Shown here one piece after another: positions 33,472-44,195 of a DNA stretch of 64,000 bases. The notes beneath the pieces are model-generated. The model ran no database searches, had not been told where the DNA came from, and worked only from the letters and a program-made list of their open reading frames with translations. The first letter of the stretch is position 1. Each line of letters starts with the position of its first letter. The position numbers and the translations under genes are program-made. Source of the DNA: Laguncularia racemosa (taxonomy: Eukaryota; Streptophyta; Magnoliopsida; Myrtales; Combretaceae); NCBI GenBank assembly GCA_037954665.1, contig JBBMOL010000009.1, positions 1,488,001 through 1,552,000 on the forward strand, read 5' to 3'.

Positions 33472-34524
33472 TTTACCATTTTTCTTTTTGTCCAAGGATT
33501 CCTATTCGACCTACTGTCTTACTAGTATGGCATCTTCTTAGGCGATGTAATTAATAGCTCTTTCCCATAATTCCCTTAAATTTTTCAACTTGTGTAATTT
33601 CAAAGAGTAAAAGAACTAGGAACTATCCTTTACTCCATTGACTGCTACATTAAGGGCTACACTCATGTCAACGATTGGAATCTCGAGCATCACCTGGTTG
33701 AACCTGGAGATGTAGTCTCTCAGCATCTTGTTTTGCTTCTGTCTAATGATATTGAAGGTTAAGGAGTCTCCCTCAAGCGTCTTGCTCATCATGCATTGCT
33801 GATAAAACTATATAGTGAGTTCTTGAAAATTGGAAATAGATTTTGGCTTAAGGGCTTAGAGCTAAATTCATGCTACTTTCTGGAGTGTTCTTCGGAAGGC
33901 CTTACAAACTATGGCATCGGATACACCAAGGAGGTTTGTTTAGGTTGTATAATAACTCAAGTGCTTTGTGAAGTCAGATGTCCCATTATAGAACTCCAAC
34001 TGTAAAATGTAAACTTAGGCAAGGAGTTGTTCATCCAGAATTTTTGCGTAAAGGGAGAGCTACTTATTGTGAACATGTCCCAAGGTTTAGATTTTCTATT
34101 GTCTTTAAGCTTGTTCAAGCATTTTATCATATTATTTATGTCATCAATAGACTAATCAGCTAAGGATTTAGTTGATTGTGCCTTAGAATTATCATTATGC
34201 TACTTACCCTTTAGGATAGGGGCTTTATTCAAATTTGGTGACACATTCCATTGTGTTGCAAAACATTATCACCCTCCACTCACTTCTTGGCTAAGAATGT
34301 TGATGAGGGCATTCATTGATTTTGTTAACTTGATCTCTCATATGACAATTTTTAGCCAGTAAGTCGATAAGTTGCCTTACAAGTTTCGTAATCTTGTCTT
34401 TAGGCCTATGTTGCACATGAGGTAGTACTAGTGGCATTGGAGGATGGTTGTTTTTAGTATTTGGTCAGTTGTGATCATCAGGGACAATCTTACTAGAGTT
34501 TCCTCTAAATCTTGTGCCAGCCAT
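33472..34524 (-). pseudogene. Tat/Retand-type gag N-terminus and capsid, mutated
   Basis: Minus strand from ATG at 34524 (MAGTRFRGNSSKIVPDDHN, then HVQHRPKDKITKLVRQLIDL). The capsid region at 33800-33480 reads TLEGDSLTFNIIRQKQNKML, RDYISRFNQVMLEIP, DMSVALNVAVNGVKDS and LWERAINYIAXEDA, matching the Tat Retrotrans_gag pattern. Stops and frameshifts abound. It continues at 26295 on the other side of element B. Confidence 0.8.
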
Positions 34525-34543
34525 AGTTATAGTTAGCCTTAAG

Positions 34544-34557
34544 ATGGTGGGCACCAA
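34544..34557 (-). other. Primer-binding-site-like sequence of the Tat-type element
   Basis: Minus strand TTGGTGCCCACCAT sits between a CA end (CGACA, 34559) and gag. It resembles the TTGGCGCCCACC that follows the 5' LTR in many plant gypsy elements, with one change. Confidence 0.55.
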
Positions 34558-34558
34558 T

Positions 34559-35437
34559 TGTCGATTGCTGTAATTATCTCAATGTGGTCTTAGGCCAAAT
34601 CGAGTTGTCAAACTATTGTGATCTAACCTACAAGATAAACAAACATGAGCTATTGGGGCACCGAAGGAGTCTTAAGTGCTTAGACTCTAACACTCAAGTC
34701 AAAGTAGTGTGAGTATATCGCAATCAAAATGTGTAAAGGGTATTAAATGACTTGCTTAGTTAGAGGGACCTTCTTTTATAGTATTATAAGGATATTATAT
34801 TTTAGGCAAGTAAATCTTTCTAAAGATGCACTTTTTATAATAGGAAATGTTCACTAGAGTGTATTCTTCAAAGGGTTCAATTTACTTTCCTAATTTATCC
34901 CAACTAGCTTAGGTACTTTCCTATTCTGTGTTCATGTTCAAATAAAATGAGCCTTTAGGCCTTAGCTTGATTTAGGCATATAACATATCTAAAATAGTGA
35001 AATAACACCAATCTATTCTTTTTAAAAAAATATTACGATCTTGAAAACCTTAAATTAACACTAATTTTGATTCATAAGAATACATAATTCATATGTACTT
35101 GAAATAAAGAATAGTGATAGGATTCATGGTTCAAGACAACATCTATGATGCAAGAGATGAGAGGGAGATGTGTTAAGTCAAAGAAGAATAACATTTTATA
35201 GAATGGTTACAACCAAACCACGCTAATCTAATTGAAACTAAGCAACCTTGATTTGCCCCCTACTCCATCTAGGGATTCGCTTGTTTAGTTTCTCCAAATT
35301 TTGTTTATTTACTGTATTTATTGGCTTTTTGCGCTTATTAGCAATAGTTAGGGTTATTTATATGGCTTATGAGTTGCAATTTAAGAGCTGATCTAGATAT
35401 TTAAGGCTCCTTTTAGCAGCTTAATGAATATTTAGAT
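34559..35437 (-). repeat. Putative 5' LTR (partial) of the Tat-type element
   Basis: Begins TGTCGATTGC on the plus strand, i.e. the LTR 3' end when read with the element. The other boundary is not visible and no second copy was found, so only position next to the PBS supports it. Confidence 0.4.
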
Positions 35438-36844
35438 CTAGACACAAGCAAATGGGTTAAGGCCCACAAGCCAGCCCATTTAACCCACTTTAAAAACAAG
35501 TGAAGGTTAAAATTTTCTATCTATCTAAAAAAAAGGTTAAAACAGACTCGACCCATTTAACCTTCACGCAAATGGGTCAACCTATTATAGGCCAGGTTAG
35601 CCCACTTTCCAAAAATTAAAAAATAAAAGCAATAAAGAAATTGTAAAACCTACATATAACCTATCAATACTTTACTTTTAAAATAACACACTTTTCTTTT
35701 CATAAAAAACCTTAACTACATCACATCACGTTGCACCTGAGGTCTGAATGATTACTTCCTCATCTCATCTATTTTGAAATCTTTAGCTTAGCTTCGGTAA
35801 TTTTCCATTTCACTATGTAGAGGCTATGATAGGGCAAACTATGGACTTGTTGTCTTTTGGAGGAATACTCTTTTGCTTGTAGGTTATTTTTCTTTCAACG
35901 ATTCCAATTTCATGAACTTATACAAGAAAGTGAGCAACAATAATGATTTTATAGTATTCTCGTATTCTTTATTCTTAGTCCTTACATGGTCTGATTCAAT
36001 CATATTTATGTAGATTGCACGTGTAGACTTCACTTGCTCAACATGACTATCAATTGGTGCAAGGAGATTGACAAAAAGAATATTAGTTTTCCATTTACCT
36101 ACTATTCAACAAGTAATGAGATTATTGGTAAGGAATGAGTAACCTCAATTTTTTTTAAAATTTTTTTGAGAGTTATGCTCTTATAACCTTTTAGCTTAGC
36201 ATGGTTTAAAACTTTTGTGCATACAAATAACTTGATGAACTCATTTTTCATAAAGTGATATGAAGGGGAGCAACTCTTATATTGATATTTATATTCAACA
36301 ATAACTCATGTTAGGTCTCTTAAATTAGATTTCATGTGGAATTTTATATTTATTATTATAAGGTCACATAAAGCAAAACATTCACTATGAGAGAGAGCCA
36401 TGCTTGAGTAGAAAAACATACATTAAATATATAAATGGGTAAGAATACACTTTAATAGGTTAACCCATATAACCCACTAAAATGTATAGGTGGGTTAAAG
36501 CAAAACATTCATTTTGAGATAAAGCCACGTTTGAGTGGAAAAATATACATTAAATATAAAAATGGGTAAGAATGCAATATAATAGGTTAACCCATACAAG
36601 CCACTAAAATGTATAGATTTGTCAAATAGATTGGGTTAGCTTATTTAACCCACCAAATTGTATAAATGAGTTAAACAAGTTGGGTTGATGGGTTAGACCA
36701 TTTAACCCACCAACTTGTGCAAGTTAGGCTAGGCTAACAAATTTTAGCCTGTTTATTAAATGAGCCATGATAAATTGACTCGCTAAACTCACGAACCAAA
36801 GCAGACTAGCTAGATTAGCCCATTTAACCCTCTTACACAGCTTT
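35438..36844. mobile_element. Probable non-autonomous hAT-like DNA transposon
   Basis: 1,407 bp bordered by the identical 8-mer ATTTAGAT (35430-35437 and 36845-36852), the TSD length of hAT elements. Both ends carry subterminal AAATGGGTTAA / TTAACCCATTT motifs in inverted orientation, dense at 35450-35600 and 36420-36840, as in many plant hAT elements. The terminal repeats are poor: left CTAGACACAAGCAAATGGG, right (reverse complement) AAAGCTGTGTAAGAGGG. No transposase domain was recognised. It includes a 127-bp tandem duplication (36373-36499 and 36500 to about 36625). Confidence 0.5.
36373..36625. repeat. 127-bp tandem duplication inside the hAT-like element
   Basis: Both copies start GCAAAACATTCA and contain ACATTAAATATA, AATGGGTAAGAAT and AATAGGTTAACCCATA. 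Confidence 0.8.
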
Positions 36845-38054
36845 ATTTAGATTTGCTTTCTTTTCATTCGGTTGTTCTTATCAATCTCCTTTTGTGATGA
36901 ACATTAACTTAATTAGAAACTTATGTGTAATATCAATTTCTTAGTTAGTCATTGATTATTTCTAAGATTATGTGTAATATCAATATTAAATCTAATTTCA
37001 CAATTCAATGTTAGGACTAATTCATCATATCTAAGTCACATCAATTATGTATGCTATTTTGTTTCTTGTTTTAGCACATAAACCCATAAAAATCCTACTT
37101 GTGTCAATTGAAGGCTTTGCAAGACAGCAAATCTAGCATTAAACACTTATTGATTATGTTTGCAGTCAATCAACGATTTTATGCACATCATATTTAGTGT
37201 TGAAGTTTTGGTTGGATTCGCATCCCATCACTATAAGTGATAATAATATTTTTGATAGAAAACATAGTCTAACCAATCCAATCATGAGGGCCAATGCTAA
37301 AGGTGACAAGGACAAAATCTATATTCGAGTTATACATACAAAAACCTTCAAAAACTATGAAAAAAAAATTGATATCTTAAGATTTTTCAAAATTTGTGAT
37401 TTTTTTATGGATTTTAAAGGTGTTGAAAGTCTCTTTCTCCCATTTGACTTCCAACTCTAAGCTCGACCTAGAAGACTTCTAAATGTGATCATGGAGGGAA
37501 GGATGGTAGTTGCCATAACAACTACCCCCAATCCCACTATTCCCTCTATACAATTACTTCTACAGATCCATGGGAATCAAGGGATTGAGGGGATTATTGA
37601 AAGGTGGCACAACTACCATTTTTGTCCCTCCTAGCCTATGAATACCCCTTAAATAGGCTAGGTAAAATATTCGAAACTCTACACTCTTGCATGATAGTTG
37701 TTGCAACATTCTCGGCCTTGTCTTTCCTTTACTAGCTTAAGCAATGATGTCCCTATGCCATAAACACCTTTGGCATCCCATAGCTTGTTGCTTTTTTGCA
37801 AATCCATCACACTCAAGCACAGAGATCTCCCCATAGGCTTAAGCTCTAATTTAATGAGAATTTTGGTAACAACACTAAGGTTTTTAGGATTGAACAATGA
37901 ATTAAAAGGGGTATAGACAAAGTAATCTAATTGATAAGACTATGGTCACCATAACTAAATTAATTTGAAATGGGATATGCTAATCAATAAGTCGATTGAT
38001 GCTACAATTAGATTAAATAAGTTTCTGAATGCTATAGTTCATAAGAATTAATAA
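36845..38054. other. Unassigned sequence with an imperfect hairpin
   Basis: No recognisable coding domain. The open frames at 37197-37460 (plus) and 37679-37897 (minus) show no known motif. The only structured part is the foldback at 37491-37632. Confidence 0.35.
37491..37632. repeat. Imperfect foldback, arms about 60 nt
   Basis: The left arm (GGAGGGAAGGATGGTAGTTG, then CCCCAATCCCACTATTCCC) pairs with the right arm (GGGAATCAAGGGATTGAGGGG, then CAACTACCATTTTTGTCCCTCC). The loop is about 28 nt. It could be a MITE relic, an inverted-repeat locus or a precursor-like hairpin; no clear TSD. Confidence 0.6.
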
Positions 38055-38383
38055 GTTCAGGGAAAAGAAAAGTGAAAGCTTTCTTTTAAGGTTTTTGTAG
38101 GATGATTAATCTAATGAATAATTTTTTGCAACAAAAATATTTTATATCAAATCTTAACAACCTTAGGTGCATAAGTGTCATGAATAGAAAATAAGACATA
38201 ACTAAAAACCTAATAAGTCTAAAATAACCCTAATATTTAATACTAAGTAAATAATAACATAAGATAACATAATTTGCAAATCACCAATCCACCAATGTTC
38301 CATGCCATATTCATCAAGTCCTCTTAAGTTGCTAGATTAAAATAATTATTCCAAAACTAAGCTAAGGAAATTAATCCCTATCA
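38055..38383 (-). repeat. Element I 3' LTR
   Basis: Ends CCTATCA on the plus strand; AGCTTAGGGA outside it on the minus strand is a polypurine-like tract. The start is approximate. Confidence 0.65.
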
Positions 38384-39059
38384 TCCCTAAGCTTAAGTAG
38401 ATCACGCTTAAATCTTAATCAAATGTTTCCTCCAAGATTAAAGACTAACTAGCAAAAGAGTGACTAAAGAAAGAGTTAAGTAAAAACTCCTAGCTATCTC
38501 AAGACCAAACACTGCTATCATCACCATTCTCCTCAGCACATGCTTCGCAAATCCCCTTTGAACATGCAACTCCCATAACATCATAGCATCAACTAGCTAA
38601 GCACCAATTCTCATAATAAAACCTGCAACACCTAACCTTTCACAACCAACCTCAATATACTCATGCCACACATTCCATGGCATTAAATACAACGTAACCT
38701 CCTTCCACTCATAATGTATTTGTTTACTAGACTTATGAGAATTCATTGAACACATAACTCTAATAAAGGCAAAACAAGCAATGAAAAATCATAAATTTGA
38801 AAGGAAAAAAAAAAAAACCCTCTCATAAACTAGAATAAGACACACTTGTAACAACCCATAAAAATCCAATCTCCCAAAGTGCCTAACAAGTCTCAAATTA
38901 CTATGCAATATCATGCAATCCCAATAATGGATCATGACAAATCATTTTAAATGGTGGAAGGTAAATATGTAGTACCTGCAATCACTAGTTATTTTAGGCA
39001 TCAACAATAATGGTACTATGTTAAGAATGTCAATATCCTATTGCAACACAACTTTGTCT

Positions 39060-39800
39060 CCTATTGTCATGGAATGTTGAACAATATCTTTACTTTCTCC
39101 TGTTACTCTACTCTTTACCTTCTTCAATTTTCCTTATCATCAAAAATTTCTTTAATAACTTCTTTCCCCAGCCAACTCCCTTTTAGCATGATTTATCTGC
39201 AATTTAGTGATACTAACATCATTCAAACACAAAGGCAATAATGCTAGCCTTTTTTCTACATTTCACAAAAAGAATAGGAATCACAATGATCATCCTAAAT
39301 TACTTCCCTATCACATGCCCCAAGATGATTAAGTAATACATGAGATATAGTAGTAGATACTACATCGTACACAATCTCATCAAAATATTTATTAGGTATC
39401 AAGAGTAGAACCCTTACCTACTTAGTGATATAAAATAATTCCTCATTTTTCTAATAGAGATAATTTGGTTATGGATGAGTTGTACTTGTTAACTTTAGCT
39501 TTTCCACCATAACCTTAGCCATAATGTTAATCGAACCTCATGATCAACTATGATTACACAAACCAAATCATTAACATTGAAAACGATGTGAAACAAATTC
39601 TCCTCCTATACATCTTTAATAGAAGGATTAGCTATTACATTGAGCTCTATCACCTTAAGTATTAACCTTATGATCAACTATGATTACACAAACCAAATCA
39701 TTAACAGTGAAAACGATGTGAAACAAATTCTCCTCCTACACTTCTTTAATAGAAGGATTAGCTATTACATTGAACTTTATCACCTTAAGTATTAACCAAC
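39060..39800 (-). pseudogene. Element I retropepsin-like pseudogene with tandem duplication
   Basis: Minus strand: EENLFHIVFNVNDLVCVIIV-D near 39640-39540, then KYFDEIVYDVV and SHVLLNHLGACDREVI near 39390-39290, aligning to KYFDEIECNIV...SHILLGRPW of element E. Stops are frequent. A 130-bp stretch is tandemly duplicated (39541-39670 and 39671 to about 39797), repeating the N-terminal half of the domain. Confidence 0.7.
39541..39797. repeat. 130-bp tandem duplication
   Basis: TGATCAACTATGATTACACA starts both copies; only a few bases differ. Confidence 0.92.
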
Positions 39801-39959
39801 TACTTGTAAAATCTCCTATTAACTCATAACCCACATCAAAAATTCAAAATTATAATTTTTAACTTTTTTTTCATTTTTTTCAAATAAAATAAAATTTACA
39901 CGTCACTTGCTCGCAATTGTAATGTTATTACACTTTGCCACATGGGACCTAGTTAAGCT

Positions 39960-40885
39960 ACCTTTGTCCTTATGTTTACTCTACACTCACATACAACTAC
40001 CTTCACTCTTTACACACACATAAACATAACTCAACACACATAATGCCACATTTCTCACGTTCTCAACATAATACAACCGCACACCAATATCAACACAATC
40101 TCTTAAGTCCACTTACCATGCCAACACACACCAATAGCCATTACACTATCGTTGAATGCACACACATATCCACTGACCACTCAATCAATTTCCAAACCAT
40201 ACACAAATACGTCCACACAAGACCACCACTCGCAATCATGTGTGCCCACTAGCACCTCCTCCACAGCTAACACAACCAACCACTGCAACCATTATACACC
40301 CATTGGTCACCACTTTCTACTACACATCGTTGTAGCAAGCCCTTGATTAAGGTACACCCATAGACTCGAACACTTAGACAACACCCCACTGCATTGTCAC
40401 AAACACACATAATAATGACCAATGAGTGTCCCTAATCAATAATAAATAGCTAAGTGCCCTTATGCACTATAGTACATATCCCTGCACAACACATACATGA
40501 TTGCTCTTATTACTTAAATAAGTGTGCAACTAGGCTAGTGCCCAAAACAAGTACACACATAGGTTGCCTAGACACAACTCACTTGAGTGCTCTAGATCCT
40601 TCTCTTCTATGCCCTAAACTAACCCTTAAGCACCCCTTGTGGATCAACCTACACCTAAAAGCCACACACACTTTGAAATGAGTGCCTAACATCACTAACT
40701 AAATGTCCACTACATAAACCTTAAATGTATTATGACTATTGTTTTCCAAGTCAACATATTTGTATTACAATTTGACCTTTTAATATAATAAATTCCATGA
40801 ATATAATAACTTCCTAGATGCTTAATTCTCCAATGCAAAGCAAGTTTTTTTTTTTATTAATCCAATCTCCTTGCCATAATCTCCA
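39960..40885 (-). other. Element I CA-rich leader
   Basis: Long low-complexity CA/AC-rich stretch corresponding in position to the element C leader (10570-10830). The plus-strand open frames at 40043-40681 are composition artefacts. Confidence 0.55.
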
Positions 40886-40899
40886 CTCTAATACCAAGA

Positions 40900-41225
40900 T
40901 GATATAAGAAAATAAAAGTAAAAGCTTTCTTTTAGGGTTGTTGTAATATGAGTGATCTAGTGAATAATGCCTTGTAACAAATATCCATATTAAACCTTAA
41001 CAACCTTAGGGGCATGAGTGTCATAAAAAGAAAATAGGTCATAAATAAAACCCAATAAGTCTAAAATAAACCTAATATCTAATACTGATTAAATAATAAC
41101 ATAAAATAAAATAATTTGCATATCTTCAATCTATAAAAGCTCCATGCCATATGTATCAAGTCATCCTAAGTTGCTAAATTAAAATGATTACTTTGAAATT
41201 ATGTTAGGGAAACTAATTCATATTA
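40900..41225 (-). repeat. Element I 5' LTR
   Basis: Starts TGATATAAG next to the PBS on the plus strand and ends near ATTCATATTA, a mutated form of the partner's CCTATCA end. Confidence 0.65.
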
Positions 41226-43157
41226 AAAGGATTATAAAATTTTACTAAGAGAATGCTAATGAACTCACTAAATGATGAAGAACAAACTTATTTGAGCACA
41301 TTTGAATTACATACCAAGACATTCAAGGACATGTATTATTAACTTATCAATTGTAGGTTATAGTAGAAGAAAGAGTCTAGAAATTGCATAATTTTGACTA
41401 TCATTTAAATGGCCAGACTTAGTGATCCAAATGGCGAGTTAAGTCTTTTAACCAGAAAAGACTTTCTTCCCCATCCGAATGGCATCCTAAGGCTATCCCG
41501 CTTGCTTGGAATTTGAAGCCATCATCCAAGTTGCATCCCATTTCCATCTAAATGGTTAGGTTTCCTTTTAGATCATGATATGCTTGATGCCACTATTCCA
41601 ATGACAACTTATAAGAGTTCGAATGCCACATTAGTCTCTAGTAGACGTTAGTTTCTCGATTTCCTTTACTTTATGTTCTATTTTTGTTTTTATGACTATT
41701 TTTCCCTTAATTACAAACTAATAAGGAAATATTTTGCACTCAACCTCATTATGGACAACAATAACATATTGATTAAGTTCTTATCAATCTAAAAATTGTG
41801 ACCAATATCCTATTTGCTTGATGTGTGCATGATATTGGTTTTAGTGAATGTAGTTCAAACTCCATCCATCATATTCATACATATTGGAAAAATCCATAAA
41901 AATCATAATTTGTTAATTGTTCTTGGTATGTCTTGGAATTGTTGAATTGGAGTACTTCATCTTTCAATATCTCATTAAAGGTTATAGTTGGTGTAAGGGT
42001 AGGTATATGATGACTTAGGGTATGTCATGAAGCTTTCTAAGGTGTGAGATTGTAGCTATAGTGATTTGAGCATTGTAGTGTAGAAAGGTTCACTCTTTGT
42101 TATCAAAATTCGTTGAAATTGTAGTTGCATACTAGATGTTCAGTGATTGTAAATGTAAGGACTTAGATAAATTTTAATAAATTTCTTTATAATATGTCTA
42201 GTGAAAGCTTGTATGGAGGTGTACGTGGTGTTGTGGACTAGGGTAGTTGTTATAATGGTAGACAAAAAGGGGCTATTATACCTAAAGTGTCTATGCAAGA
42301 AGCCTTAAGGGAGCTCCTAAGACTATGGGTACCTTTATGAATATGCAAGCAATCCTAATGGAGGCATTAGAGGTGCAAGTAAGAGGAGTAAATGGGAATA
42401 CATGTTGGGAGGTTAAAGAACTAGTGGAAGGCAGTGCATATAACTTTGAGGGTAAGAGAGCTTGTTAGGGAAGATGCCTTAATTAGGGTATGAAGACTAT
42501 CAAAATTAAGAGTCTACTTTCTAGAGACAGTAGTTCAAGAGATGGTTATGTAATGCCTTGCCTCTCGAGGTGTCTGTTTAACCTATACTATAATCTTGGT
42601 GCTTAGAAGATAGTTCATTATGCTATCCTAAGTTGAGGATAATATTGACCTATAAATGAGCATTTAACATAAATACACAAAATATTATACAAAATATTGC
42701 TCTCCTTTTGAACACTCAATTGTCAAATACATTACAACAAAGGCCTAAATCCATATTTACACATTATTCCATAACCTTTAGTATACATCTATTCATAAGC
42801 TTTACATTATAGTTCACATAATGAAATCCTACTATCTCCAATTAAGCTGCTTTAATCTATACAAAAATTGACAATTGCTCACATTGAAGGCCCACTTCGT
42901 CTTTGAGATCATATAACAATTCATTTTTTGTACTTGAGGTTAGATAAGTTGACACTTTGCTTCATGTCCAAGCTAGGTGAGTAAAACCAAAATAAAAAAC
43001 ATAACAATAGATAGCAACTTAACAAATAAATAAGAATCTTTCATATATCATATGCTATATGCCATGCAATGTGATTGCTATGGTAATGCTCCCTCATCAA
43101 GTTCTTACCATCATTAGCACTAGTAACACCTGCACTTTAAATTATGATGAGGCAATC
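41226..43157. other. Unassigned, possibly an old retroelement LTR and gag start
   Basis: 41400-41640 has repeated CCATCCGAATGGCAT-like motifs (41471-41485) that recur at 47475-47490. At 42194 an ATG opens MSSESLYGGVRGV, followed by stop-ridden sequence (MQEALRELLR) that could be a gag start, unproven. At 42549 TGTAATGCCTTGCC resembles the start of long gypsy LTRs. No boundary could be fixed. Confidence 0.3.
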
Positions 43158-44195
43158 TGATGTGCCTAAATGGGATTTAAGCACAATCAAATGGAGTAAA
43201 ATCCAAGCCTAAATGCAATCCCTAATGCCGGTTCAACAATTGAAGAATTTGCGTGATTCCAAGGGTGTAAATGGATCCAGAATTAATAAACAATGAACTA
43301 ATCTAATTACAAAGAATCAAATCCTCAATATATACTAATCAAGCTTGAATCATCACGTGAATTTCAAGATTAAGCAGAAAAAATAAAACCGTGATTCCCC
43401 TCTTTAGAAGAAGGCATTCCACGTGAACAATGATAGGCAAATGTTGATGAATAATACTATGATAAGTAACTCAACAAACTCAATATATCTTGAAGCAAAT
43501 CTTAACCAAATCTGACCAAGAACTATCTCAATTCACCCCTAGATATTACACACTAGAGAAGAAAAGAAATCACAACAAAATGAAATTGATATTATTCACA
43601 ATTTCAAGTCTTGCACTCACCACAATTTCAACTCTTGGGATTGAAATTGATAAGAGTCTAATGACAATTAGGAAGAACCCTAATCCTCACGAAAAGTGTA
43701 TGTTCAAATCTGAAAAATGGCCTTCTCAAACCCTACTTTAAGCAAGTATTTATACTTGCTCCCTTTAGGGTTAGAAAGTACACAAAATTACAACTATGTC
43801 ACTTTCAGGGTGGTCGGTCCTAAAACTCAATTACAACCAAATAAAAGTGTCCCAAAATGATTACAACATAAATAGTCCAAGTAAATAACAAATATATATA
43901 TATATATTAGTCTTCAAGATGATAGCTCTTCCATAGGATTCGTCGGCCTAGCTCATCACCGGTTTAGGTCGATCCATGGATAACCCACAAGCTGAGTTTT
44001 AGTGAGTTTGTCTATCGCCCTGTAAAGTCTAATAAGTGTGCCTGTTGGAATATATAATACATGAATAAGATAAAAGAGGTTAGTAAACGAATAATTCCAA
44101 GGTCGATTTGCTCAAAATGGGCCCTCATCGCCAAGATTCAAAATCCTTTGGTTCTTGCCCTAATGATAGGTCTTGTCAGATTTTGATTCCTATCA
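43158..44195 (-). mobile_element. Solo LTR J (same family as D, E and F LTRs)
   Basis: 1,038-bp LTR, plus-strand TGATGTGCC...GATTCCTATCA, i.e. minus orientation, flanked by the exact TSD CAATC (43153-43157 and 44196-44200). No PBS or internal sequence is attached, so it is the product of LTR-LTR recombination. It contains the promoter repeat at 43742-43759. Confidence 0.93.
43742..43759 (-). promoter_or_regulatory. TATA box inside an inverted repeat, solo LTR J
   Basis: Plus-strand GCAAGTATTTATACTTGC; on the minus strand GCAAGTATAAATACTTGC with TATAAATA. Confidence 0.65.

Larger units (their letters stand above)
38055..41225 (-). mobile_element. Element I: old protease-only gypsy derivative
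   Basis: LTRs of about 326 bp at roughly 38055-38383 and 40900-41225 (shared AAAGCTTTCTTTTA and TCTAAAATAA, both with TTAACAACCTTAGG). The minus-strand PBS at 40886-40896 reads TGGTATTAGAG, one change from initiator-Met type, four bases inside the LTR. Between them are a CA-rich leader and a decayed retropepsin; no gag, RT or integrase was seen. LTR divergence is visibly higher than in A or B, so it is older. No TSD could be confirmed. Confidence 0.72.

Noticed and set aside
36420..36840. AACCCA/GGGTTA-rich sequence resembling telomeric repeats
   Set aside because: The plant telomere unit is TTTAGGG; here the motif is irregular TTAACCCA without tandem periodicity and fits subterminal motifs of a hAT-like element.
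40043..40681. Three plus-strand open frames rich in Thr/His/Pro
   Set aside because: Translation of a CA-rich low-complexity leader; no domain, and the opposite strand is the coding strand of element I.
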